From a virus, in the IMG/VR virus record IMGVR_UViG_3300022927_000008, positions 45,774 through 109,773 of that record: 64,000 nt of DNA; one strand, 5' to 3'. This document shows, in pieces, positions 39,579 through 47,044 of the stretch (position 1 is the first letter of the stretch; each line of letters begins with the position of its first letter). A model generated the notes under the pieces. It was not told where the DNA came from and made no database searches. It saw only the letters and a program-made list of their open reading frames with translations. A program made the translations under genes and the position numbers.

Positions 39579-40199
39579 TTATCTTTCGATCTTTAGAAAC
39601 TTTTCACCATTTTTAATATAAATGGAGTTAAAGGGAATTTGATCGTAGCTATCAATTTCTTGACCCATAATATTATAGTAAATATTATTTTGTGGGGTTT
39701 TATTTTCTAGCTCTAGTATTGAATTAGTACTACTAGGTACAAGAACAGCATCAATAACATGAACAACACCATTATCTGTGACAAGGTCAGCAACTGTGAC
39801 CATGGCATATTCAACTGTGACTCCTGTGCTATCTACACCAATAGTTAAAGTACCATTGTTTAGTGCTGTTACTTCCATACCATCATACAGATCAGTACTT
39901 AGAGCTGTGGTTCCCACAACATGATATGTAAGAATATCTGCCAAGTTTTGTAACTCTAATAGATCAGTGGGTTCGAGTTGGAGTGAGGTTGCTAAAGTAA
40001 TAAATGCACTATCTGTAGGTGCAAATACTGTAAATGTTCCTGTTGTGTCGCTTAAAGCTTCAACTAATCCTGCTTCTACTACTGCAGCTTCTAACAAGGT
40101 GTGGTCTTCGCTATTTACAATAACATCAACAACAGTTGTTTGTGCAGAACTAACTAGGGTGGTTAAGGCCAACCCAAAGGCCATAATTGTTTTTTTCAT
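39579..40199 (-). CDS. secreted fasciclin (FAS1) domain protein with T9SS-like tail
   Basis: 206 residues: signal peptide MKKTIMAFGLALTTLVSSA, a FAS1 domain (about 25-155) with H1 GTFTVFAPTDSAF and H2-like LADILTYHVVG, and a C-terminal tail YYNIMGQEIDSYDQ ... GEKFLKIER resembling type-A T9SS sorting domains. FAS1 proteins mediate adhesion. It is inserted between the QueE and QueD genes, so it is expressed with the DNA-modification operon. Confidence 0.83.
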   Translation of the reverse strand: MKKTIMAFGLALTTLVSSAQTTVVDVIVNSEDHTLLEAAVVEAGLVEALSDTTGTFTVFAPTDSAFITLATSLQLEPTDLLELQNLADILTYHVVGTTALSTDLYDGMEVTALNNGTLTIGVDSTGVTVEYAMVTVADLVTDNGVVHVIDAVLVPSSTNSILELENKTPQNNIYYNIMGQEIDSYDQIPFNSIYIKNGEKFLKIER

Positions 40200-40227
40200 A
40201 ATTTTGATTTTTGTTATTAACTTTTAT

Positions 40228-40686
40228 TTATTCAGCATAGATTGCTGTGTTTTTTCCGTGTTCTCTAAATTCTACTTGCATAACCTTAACACGTCCATCT
40301 GTTTCTTCTAATACAAACTTGTTAAGTTTCTCATAAATATACTGAGCAAAACGTTCTGCTCCAGTTGCTGGTATTTCTCTAAGTTGAATTACACCTGCTT
40401 CATCCATTCTACGAAATGATTCTAGGAATGGATCGTCTTCAGCTACAAGCATAGTATGATCAAACATATGGTCCATCCAAGCTTTAGGATTCATACCATC
40501 AATTTCGGTTTTAGCACGTTTCATACCCCCAAAATCCCAAACCCAATTACGTTCGTCTAGTTCCCCTTTAAACCATACTTTAAACGAGATTCCATAACCA
40601 TGGAGAAATCTACAATGTGTGCCTTCTGCTTTAGCTTGACGAAACACACAGCTAAACCCATCAAATACTTTAGTTGATATAAACAT
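40228..40686 (-). CDS. queD: 6-carboxytetrahydropterin synthase (QueD)
   Basis: 152 residues. The zinc histidines lie in FRQAKAEGTHCRFLHGYGIS, with FDHTMLVAEDD and PATGAERFAQYIYEKL as the conserved Asp-His and Glu regions of the QueD/PTPS fold. It makes 6-carboxytetrahydropterin from dihydroneopterin triphosphate, the FolE product. It overlaps the QueC stop by 1 nt. Confidence 0.88.
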   Translation of the reverse strand: MFISTKVFDGFSCVFRQAKAEGTHCRFLHGYGISFKVWFKGELDERNWVWDFGGMKRAKTEIDGMNPKAWMDHMFDHTMLVAEDDPFLESFRRMDEAGVIQLREIPATGAERFAQYIYEKLNKFVLEETDGRVKVMQVEFREHGKNTAIYAE

Positions 40687-41522
40687 TAGGCTTCAGCTAA
40701 AACTTGTTCAACATGTTGTTTTACAGTATTCCATGTAACGGGTCCTCTCTCATCAGCATATTGTACCGGATCCTCTGTCCCCAACTTAATAAACGCTTCG
40801 ACACGTTCCACCGAAGAAGCAGATTTATAGTCGCTGTACCACTTATCACCAAAACTAAGGGGCTTATAAGAAGTATTTGTAAGGGAATAAACTCGGTTGA
40901 AATCAAGTCCCAATTCATCGCAGCATCTTCTTCCATCAAGCAAAATATCATACTTATCCCCACTGAGGTAAGGGGTATGATAGGTAACGCGCCCAGCGTT
41001 CCAATTACCTTCGGTGAAAGCTGCATAGTCAGCGTCCCTGAACTCTTGTCTACAATCGGGGTATATAGCATGATCACCTGCGTGAATACCCATCGCAATA
41101 TGTACTTCAGTATCTTTTTCATTTGCTATTGATAGTGCTACCGCTTGAATTATTGATGAGAAAATTTTATTTCTATTAGGAACAACTGTTTCCTTCATGT
41201 TTTCCTGTTCATAGTGTCCTTCAGGCACCTCATCTCCACCTTCTACAAGGGCACTATTAAGCATAGGAGCCAAACCATCAAGTTTAATTACTCCATATTT
41301 AATTTCTGGGTATTTTTCCCTAAATTCACCTAGTGGGGATTGTTCAAGTCTAACTGTATTAAGGTGGCTTACTAATTCACGAGCACGGGAGAGTTCAACT
41401 TTATGTTTTTGTCCATAATCAAAACTCAAAGCTGTAACCTCGTAGCCTTCTGCTAATAGTCTTAGCAAAACTGTGGAGCTGTCCATTCCTCCACTTAAAG
41501 ATAAAACTGCTTGTTTATTCAT
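40686..41522 (-). CDS. queC: 7-cyano-7-deazaguanine synthase (QueC), zinc-site cysteines replaced
   Basis: 278 residues with the PP-loop ATP site AVLSLSGGMDSSTVLLRLL (about 5-23). QueC converts 7-carboxy-7-deazaguanine to preQ0 with ATP and ammonia. The usual C-terminal zinc motif (SCY ... CGxCxxCxxR) is replaced by NTSYKPL ... SDYKSASSVER, so all four cysteines are Ser or Asp, while the following AF...GxxDPVQY matches family sequence. It is therefore a zinc-less variant. It overlaps DpdA by 4 nt and QueD by 1 nt. Confidence 0.88.
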   Translation of the reverse strand: MNKQAVLSLSGGMDSSTVLLRLLAEGYEVTALSFDYGQKHKVELSRARELVSHLNTVRLEQSPLGEFREKYPEIKYGVIKLDGLAPMLNSALVEGGDEVPEGHYEQENMKETVVPNRNKIFSSIIQAVALSIANEKDTEVHIAMGIHAGDHAIYPDCRQEFRDADYAAFTEGNWNAGRVTYHTPYLSGDKYDILLDGRRCCDELGLDFNRVYSLTNTSYKPLSFGDKWYSDYKSASSVERVEAFIKLGTEDPVQYADERGPVTWNTVKQHVEQVLAEA

Positions 41523-42337
41523 GTTATATTATTAATTAATTTAAAGTATGTAGTATTATGTCGTATAGCTTCATATATGGCTTCATCAAATTTAGCATCA
41601 ATTACTTCATCTATTTTAGTTTTAGGTTTAGAATCTAGACCCCAATTATTATAAAGAGTACCATCAAATGCCGCCATTACAGGATTTGAAGTGTCTATGC
41701 TTACAATTTGTTTTACATCCTTATAATATAAAAACTCTTGTGGGAGGGAACAACCTAAAAGATGAATTTTATCGCTTTTTCCAATAAGACCCATATTAAT
41801 CATTTTGCTAATAACTAATTGACGTCCCAATGCTTTCCCAATATCCTTATTAGGATGTGGGAATATATCGTTATAATAGCTAGCTCCATATGAAAATGCA
41901 ATTTTGGTGTAACCCAACCACTTATATGTTTGATAACACTTTACTACGTCATCAAATGATTTACCTTGTACTACTGCAACTTTCTTTACTCCTTCAGGTA
42001 ATTCAATAAAGCTCCATTCTTTAGCTTGGCGCATTGATTGGGTGGCGTCTTCCCAAGCATCTGGTACTATAAATTCATCGGGTTTTATTTCCTCAATAAT
42101 AGAAATCATTCTACCTTTTGAGTAAGGTGCTCCAAGTTCATGGAGAGAATTATCCATTATAATGTGACGCTTACCTGCATGGTTGCTTCTTTGGAAGAAT
42201 TCTTTGTACTCCTCAAATTGATCATACAAATGAGGGAGTAAATAGTCATAGTCGTTAAATTCTAGACTAGCTTGTAGGTAAGTAAAAGGTATCTCATGTG
42301 ATACTATTGCTCCCTTTGCTGATGCTTCTATACTCAT
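41519..42337 (-). CDS. dpdA: DpdA-like DNA guanine transglycosylase
   Basis: 272 residues of a tRNA-guanine-transglycosylase-like TIM barrel: HIIMDNSLHELGAPYSKGR, DEFIVPDAWEDATQSM, KVAVVQGKSFDDVVKCY, KIHLLGCSLPQEFLYY and SIDTSNPVMAAFDGTL. The operon with QueC/QueD and FolE supports DpdA, which swaps guanine in DNA for a 7-deazaguanine, protecting against restriction enzymes. It is much smaller than the host ~700-residue DpdA, typical of phage forms. QueF and ArcS-like genes were not seen. Confidence 0.87.
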   Translation of the reverse strand: MSIEASAKGAIVSHEIPFTYLQASLEFNDYDYLLPHLYDQFEEYKEFFQRSNHAGKRHIIMDNSLHELGAPYSKGRMISIIEEIKPDEFIVPDAWEDATQSMRQAKEWSFIELPEGVKKVAVVQGKSFDDVVKCYQTYKWLGYTKIAFSYGASYYNDIFPHPNKDIGKALGRQLVISKMINMGLIGKSDKIHLLGCSLPQEFLYYKDVKQIVSIDTSNPVMAAFDGTLYNNWGLDSKPKTKIDEVIDAKFDEAIYEAIRHNTTYFKLINNIT

Positions 42338-42847
42338 TTAAAAATATAATTCTTTATTTTTTGGTGGTCGACCTCTACGGGGTGCTGTAGTGGGACGATT
42401 GTATTTACCGTATTTGTCTTCACAGTAATTATAAAATTCCTCCAGTGTACCTCCAACCTCAACTACATCATGATCAAAATCTTGTTTGGTCATACGAAAT
42501 GTGGTAGTAAAATCTTTACGTAATTGGGTCAGATTTTCCTTTTCATACTTTTCATGATCATCAACAAGACGACGGCGACGGTTTTTATCAAGACGGGTCT
42601 CAGCAGCTTGGGCTTGACCATCACCTTCATATTTTTTGTATTTTTGATCAATTTCCCATTGACAATAATGGATTTGCCACAAATAAGGACTTGGGTCGTA
42701 GTCACCATTACGAATTTTGTCAATCAATGGAGCATAATTGTGTAAAGACTGACCCTTACGGCCCCATCTACGCCACCAAAAGAATTGATTGTAATTCAAT
42801 TTTTGGAGTTGCGACAACTGCTCTTCGATAACCTCAATTGTGTGCAT
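42338..42847 (-). CDS. hypothetical protein with AT-hook-like tail
   Basis: 169 residues. A helical, Lys/Glu-rich body (NRRRRLVDDHEKYEKENLT; YNYCEDKYGKYN) precedes a C-terminal APRRGRPPKNKELYF, where RGRPPK matches the AT-hook core that binds the minor groove. It is the first gene of the DpdA-QueC-QueD unit and is preceded by a promoter-like box. It may be a DNA-binding accessory to the modification system or a regulator. Its role is inferred from position. Confidence 0.6.
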   Translation of the reverse strand: MHTIEVIEEQLSQLQKLNYNQFFWWRRWGRKGQSLHNYAPLIDKIRNGDYDPSPYLWQIHYCQWEIDQKYKKYEGDGQAQAAETRLDKNRRRRLVDDHEKYEKENLTQLRKDFTTTFRMTKQDFDHDVVEVGGTLEEFYNYCEDKYGKYNRPTTAPRRGRPPKNKELYF

Positions 42848-42852
42848 GAGGT

Positions 42853-42879
42853 GAATATACGAATAAAAATTTAAAGATC
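42853..42879 (-). promoter_or_regulatory. promoter-like box upstream of the que/dpd unit
   Basis: Minus strand GATCTTTAAATTTTTATTCGTATATTC, with the core TTCGTATATTC 6 nt from the start of the AT-hook gene (42847). It shares its core with five other boxes in the window. Confidence 0.5.
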
Positions 42880-42884
42880 CAAAT

Positions 42885-43250
42885 TTATCTTTTACCCCCG
42901 TAATAAGGCACTGCTAAATTTTCAGCTAATAATTTTTCACTTAAATTAATGTGATTATGAGCGTTAGGTTCTATTCTTACATCACCCAAACATCTACCAT
43001 ATTTATCTACTCCTTTTGAGTAAAGGAAAAACTGGCCGTCTGTGAGAGCTAAGAGTTCCTCTACTCTTGCTTTGGCTTTTAATCCTTTTTTCTTTTCATC
43101 TAAATCCCTAGTTCGAGATTCATAGGCATCTATTCCGTTTAACCTAATACGGACATGTTTCCATGTATCAAAACCTAAATCTACTAAGGCGTCAATAGTA
43201 TCACCATCAACAACTCTATCAAGTTTAGCATTGTAATAATATAAAACCAT
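42885..43250 (-). CDS. staphylococcal-nuclease-like (SNase) protein
   Basis: 121 residues: LDRVVDGDTIDALVDLGFD, VRIRLNGIDAYESRTRD, GVDKYGRCLGDVRIE and LAVPYYGGKR match the SNase OB-fold with its Arg/Asp/Glu active-site set. The size and single domain fit a compact nuclease. It may degrade host DNA or RNA, but no signal peptide is seen. Confidence 0.87.
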   Translation of the reverse strand: MVLYYYNAKLDRVVDGDTIDALVDLGFDTWKHVRIRLNGIDAYESRTRDLDEKKKGLKAKARVEELLALTDGQFFLYSKGVDKYGRCLGDVRIEPNAHNHINLSEKLLAENLAVPYYGGKR

Positions 43251-43259
43251 TTTTAAAAC

Positions 43260-43793
43260 TTAGTGAGGAAAAGTATTTTTTTTACTTAACTTTTTGTTAG
43301 TTTCTACCAATGAATCTAAATAAAAAACCCAATTTTGTAAAGAGTCTACATAATTTAATAAATCTTGGTTTTCTTGATTTAATCTTATAATTGTAGGGTA
43401 ACATTCATTACCACACTTATGTAAAGCATGATTTAAATTGTCTTCTATTTCTTGAATTTTTTCTTCAAGAAATAAATTATTTGCTTGGTAGGCAAAAAGT
43501 AAACTATCTTTAGCTCCTAATTCTCCTGATAAATTTGTTAATAGGGCTTCTTCTTGGTTTACTGTATACTGTAATTGGAGAATCTGGTTTCTTGTTTTAA
43601 TTTTGTCTTCAAGGATTTCATCAAGAGCTATATCTGCTACTTCTAAAGTAGCATCTACAGTTGCTAATAAATCTTCATTAAGTTCAACTGATGGGGATAC
43701 ATCTACTTTTACAGGGGTTTTTATATCTTCTCCTGCTTCTACCCCACAGCCTACTAATAGTACAGCTAGTATTAATCTCGTGTGTCTAAACAT
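43260..43793 (-). CDS. putative outer spanin-like lipoprotein
   Basis: 177 residues with lipobox ILAVLLVGCG (Cys16). An acidic coiled-coil body (KIKTRNQILQLQYTVNQEEA, EEKIQEIEDNLNHALHKCGN) follows. Together with the overlapping membrane coiled-coil gene 43772-44038 and the holin-like gene 44115-44300 it fits a lysis cassette (o-spanin). The overlap of start and stop is typical of spanin pairs. The assignment is inferred; another envelope lipoprotein role is possible. Confidence 0.5.
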   Translation of the reverse strand: MFRHTRLILAVLLVGCGVEAGEDIKTPVKVDVSPSVELNEDLLATVDATLEVADIALDEILEDKIKTRNQILQLQYTVNQEEALLTNLSGELGAKDSLLFAYQANNLFLEEKIQEIEDNLNHALHKCGNECYPTIIRLNQENQDLLNYVDSLQNWVFYLDSLVETNKKLSKKNTFPH

Positions 43794-44038
43794 TCTAATA
43801 ACTTTTCGTTAATTACTTCTAGTTTTTCTTCGTACCTAAGGATAGTTTCTTCTAAGGATTCAATCCTTTCTTTATGATCCTCAATCCTTTGCACACAAGA
43901 AGATTCTAAATTTTCGAGTTGAGCCTCATGAATTTTCATCATGTCTACATACAAATACCCTATTACTCCTATAGCCGCGAATGCTATTGCTGCAACTGGG
44001 TTTTTAGTAAACTGCTCAAATGTTATAGGTGACTTCAT
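43772..44038 (-). CDS. putative inner spanin-like membrane protein
   Basis: 88 residues: one N-terminal membrane helix (KNPVAAIAFAAIGVIGYLYV), then a periplasmic coiled coil rich in Glu (RIEDHKERIESLEETILRYE). This is the architecture of i-spanins. Its end overlaps the lipoprotein gene by 22 nt. A T-rich terminator follows the holin-like gene just upstream. Confidence 0.5.
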   Translation of the reverse strand: MKSPITFEQFTKNPVAAIAFAAIGVIGYLYVDMMKIHEAQLENLESSCVQRIEDHKERIESLEETILRYEEKLEVINEKLLECLDTRD

Positions 44039-44049
44039 TTATTTAATAG

Positions 44050-44093
44050 AAAAAGAGGGTCTAACCAGTATTTATGTAACTGATTAGACCCTC
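44050..44093 (-). terminator. rho-independent terminator
   Basis: Stem GAGGGTCTAA(T)CAGT with ACTG(G)TTAGACCCTC, 14 base pairs around one mismatch, then TTTTTC on the minus strand. It lies after the holin-like gene at 44115. Confidence 0.85.
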
Positions 44094-44114
44094 AAGTTAA
44101 GTTTTTTTGTTTTA

Positions 44115-44300
44115 TTAAGCTTCTGTTTCGGTAGCTTCTGCTTTGTTCTTATCGATCACAGACCAAACACCACCAACGAGTGTCATTACTGCACCAAATA
44201 ATTCCATAAAAGTAGCGTCATCAAGGACACCCTGTGTTACTAAAACACCACCAACAAATGTTAAAGCGTGTCTTACAATTCCTAATACTTTGTCTTTCAT
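44115..44300 (-). CDS. putative holin-like membrane protein
   Basis: 61 residues with two hydrophobic segments, VLGIVRHALTFVGGVLVTQG and LFGAVMTLVGGVWSVIDK, and a charged C-terminus (NKAEATETEA), a class II-like holin layout. It precedes the two spanin-like genes and a strong terminator. No endolysin is identified in the window, so the lysis call is tentative. Confidence 0.5.
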   Translation of the reverse strand: MKDKVLGIVRHALTFVGGVLVTQGVLDDATFMELFGAVMTLVGGVWSVIDKNKAEATETEA

Positions 44301-44334
44301 AATAATTTGTTTTTAAGATTCATGTATAAATATA

Positions 44335-46044
44335 TCACCCATCACAAGAAACGCATTCTGCAGTACGGGATCCTAAATCTCCTTTTATCACGGAATCTGT
44401 GCGAAGATAATATAAAGTTTTAACTCCTAATTTCCAAGCCTCCATATGACACTGGTTAATCCATTTAGGGGAATCAGTAGGGTCAAATGAAAGGTTTAGA
44501 GATTGTGTTTGATCAATATATTTTTGTCTAATAGCTGCTTGCCTAACTAATTCAAGTTGATTTACCTCACTAAATGTTAAATATACCTCCTTTTCGTCAG
44601 GTGATAATATATCTTCAGATAAATTTTGAACAGAACCATTGTCTGCTAAGATTTGATCCCATACTTTATCTGTGTTGTGTCCTTTACCTTCTAATAAACA
44701 TTCCAATTCTTTATTTTTAACAATAAATGTTCCTTTAGCACCATTAAAAGTGTAGATATTAGCTGGGATGGGCTCAATACCTGCTGAACAATTGTTTAGG
44801 CGAGAATTTGAGACTGTAGGTGCAATAGCAAGTAAGTGGGTATTTCTCATACCTGTACCCTTACACCAAGTAGGTTCACCATATTCTTCAGCAAGTTGTC
44901 TTGAAGTAGCTTCTGCTTTACTTCTAATATCACTAAAAATAGTATGGGTCCAGGCTGTTGAAGCAATAGAATTAAATGGCAATCCTTTTTGTTGAAGGAA
45001 TGAGTGCCAACCCATTACACCTAATCCTAATGCTCTACCTTTTTTAGCGTGTCTCCAAGTACGAATAAGTGATTCTTTACCTGCACTTTTATCAATAAAC
45101 TCTTGCATTACACCATCTAAAAAGCGAATAGATGTTTCTACTACATCAGTATCTTTCCACTCATCGTATTTTGCGAGGTTTAAAGAGCTTAAACAGCAAA
45201 TAAAACTATGCTCTTCATCTGTGTGGAGTGTAATCTCAGTACAAATATTAGTCATACTGACATCAAGGTTATTCATAGCATATGCTAAAGGGTTGTTTTT
45301 ATTAACATTATCCTTAAACATAATATATGGTTCACCTGTTTCTACACGTGTTTTAAGTATCTCAAGCCAAAGTTTCATAGCATTGCTGTCCCTATCTTGT
45401 AGACGTCTCATAAAAGTATCATCTACTACAACACATTGGTGTAGATTAAGACACTGTCTATTAGGATCACCTTTAGGTCTACGAATCTGCATAAACTCAT
45501 CAATATCAAGGTGATTGATATCTAAGTTTACAGAAGCAGCACCTCTACGAACTGAACCTTGGTTAGTTGCTATGATAGCTGAGTCGTAGATTTTACACCA
45601 TGGTACTACACCTTCACTTTTACCATTACCTGTAATTGTAGTTCCTCTAGGGCGAATTCTAGAAACACTAATACCTACACCACCACCTAAAGCGGTAAGT
45701 TTCATAAGTTCAGCATTTGTTAATCCAATTCCCCTAACGCTATCAGGTGTATCAATACCAAAACAGCTGATGGGAAGACCCCTATCGGTCCCAGTGTTAG
45801 ATAACACGGGAGAAGCAAGGCCAATCCAACCGTTCCAAATATATCTGTAGAACTTATTTTCCAGATCTGGTCTATTAATACGTTCTGCGATCGCTTTCGC
45901 AACTCTTCTGTAGGCTTTCTTTGGTGTTTCATCCGGTAATAAATACCCTTTAGATATAGTTGCTACGCCTACTTCATCCATCCATTCAGGGTAATCCTTT
46001 CCTGCAACCCAATTTGTTGTATCTGCTACTAAATTTCCGTCCAT
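44335..46044 (-). CDS. nrdA: ribonucleotide reductase large subunit (NrdA)
   Basis: 569 residues: ASPVLSNTGTDRGLPISCFG, GGGVGISVSRIRP, SMTNICTEITLHTDEEHSF (the NxCxE active-site loop), LGLGVMGWHSFLQQKG and APTVSNSRLNNCSAGIEP. The C-terminus ends AECVSCDG, the redox-active CxxC tail fed by thioredoxin. Class I alpha subunit; the N-terminus is short, without an ATP-cone. It reduces ribonucleotides to dNTP precursors with NrdB, 4 nt upstream. Confidence 0.95.
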   Translation of the reverse strand: MDGNLVADTTNWVAGKDYPEWMDEVGVATISKGYLLPDETPKKAYRRVAKAIAERINRPDLENKFYRYIWNGWIGLASPVLSNTGTDRGLPISCFGIDTPDSVRGIGLTNAELMKLTALGGGVGISVSRIRPRGTTITGNGKSEGVVPWCKIYDSAIIATNQGSVRRGAASVNLDINHLDIDEFMQIRRPKGDPNRQCLNLHQCVVVDDTFMRRLQDRDSNAMKLWLEILKTRVETGEPYIMFKDNVNKNNPLAYAMNNLDVSMTNICTEITLHTDEEHSFICCLSSLNLAKYDEWKDTDVVETSIRFLDGVMQEFIDKSAGKESLIRTWRHAKKGRALGLGVMGWHSFLQQKGLPFNSIASTAWTHTIFSDIRSKAEATSRQLAEEYGEPTWCKGTGMRNTHLLAIAPTVSNSRLNNCSAGIEPIPANIYTFNGAKGTFIVKNKELECLLEGKGHNTDKVWDQILADNGSVQNLSEDILSPDEKEVYLTFSEVNQLELVRQAAIRQKYIDQTQSLNLSFDPTDSPKWINQCHMEAWKLGVKTLYYLRTDSVIKGDLGSRTAECVSCDG

Positions 46045-46047
46045 AAC

Positions 46048-47034
46048 TTAAAATATTGCTTCAGCATCCCATTCCATATGGCCCTTGCTGTAATTTGTGA
46101 CTCTGTTTGCGAAGAAATCAGTGTGCTGTTTACCTGCTGATAAACTATCAAACCATTTCATTCTTTTAAGTGCATTAGGGTCAATTCCATTAACTACACC
46201 CTCATATCCTAAATCCCCCATTTTGGTATTAACTCTATGTTTAATAAATGAGATTAAATCTTCTTTAGAACACCCTTCAAGATCACCCAATTCATATACT
46301 TTCTCAATAAACTCAAGTTCGAGGTGAAGTGAAAGTAATGCAGCTTCTGTTATTGCTGTTTTGAGCTCCGGAGTGTTGAGCTCAGGGTTTTCCTGGATAA
46401 GTGTTCTAAATAACCAGCATCCTGCTTCTGAGTGCATTGATTCGTCTCTAATGCTCCACTCAACAATTTGTCCCACTCCCTTAAGCTTATTTCGCATTTT
46501 AAAAGATAGGAGTACGGCGAAAGAGGAGAATAAATTGACCCCTTCTGTGAAAGCAGAAAATATAGCGAGGGATTTAGCGATTTCGTGCCAATCTTTTTCG
46601 CCATTAAAACTATCCCTAACTGACATAAGGTTTTCAATCTTAGCCATCGTAGTTTCGTCTTCGAGAAATTCTGAAAAGTCATCAAGTCCAAGTTCTTCAT
46701 TTAATAGTGAATATGCTTCCGCATGTATTGTTTCAAAGGCCCCAAACGTTGTGGCCATCATAATTATTTCGGGTTTACGGAACCATTTAGTTACCAAACC
46801 ACTCCAGTAATCGTTTACTACAGTTTCAGTTTGGGCAAAACCTTTTAAAATGGATCCTACTATATTTTTTTCGGTTTCTGTTAAGTTTTGTTTCCAATCG
46901 TTTACATCACTCATCATTGGTACTTCAGTGTGAAGCCAATGTGCCTGTTGTTGTTTTAGCCAATAATTATGTGCTTCGGGATATTCGAAGGGTTTATAGA
47001 CTACTCTCTCCTGCAATAGTTTGCTGTTTGCCAT
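46048..47034 (-). CDS. nrdB: ribonucleotide reductase small subunit (NrdB)
   Basis: 328 residues. Iron-site motifs include FAQTETVVNDYW, GAFETIHAEAYSLL (Glu, His and the radical Tyr), FTEGVNLFSSFAV and IRDESMHSEAGCW. It generates the tyrosyl radical for NrdA, the next gene. It is a standard class I beta subunit. Confidence 0.95.
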   Translation of the reverse strand: MANSKLLQERVVYKPFEYPEAHNYWLKQQQAHWLHTEVPMMSDVNDWKQNLTETEKNIVGSILKGFAQTETVVNDYWSGLVTKWFRKPEIIMMATTFGAFETIHAEAYSLLNEELGLDDFSEFLEDETTMAKIENLMSVRDSFNGEKDWHEIAKSLAIFSAFTEGVNLFSSFAVLLSFKMRNKLKGVGQIVEWSIRDESMHSEAGCWLFRTLIQENPELNTPELKTAITEAALLSLHLELEFIEKVYELGDLEGCSKEDLISFIKHRVNTKMGDLGYEGVVNGIDPNALKRMKWFDSLSAGKQHTDFFANRVTNYSKGHMEWDAEAIF

Positions 47035-47044
47035 TTAAGTGTTT

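Noticed and set aside
40704-41132. Long ORFs (142 aa plus, 133 aa minus) inside the QueC gene
   Set aside because: Shadows of QueC, whose PP-loop frame is clearly coding.
42848-42884. preQ1 riboswitch upstream of the que operon
   Set aside because: The leader is short (37 nt) and is mostly the promoter box; no preQ1 aptamer fold is visible.
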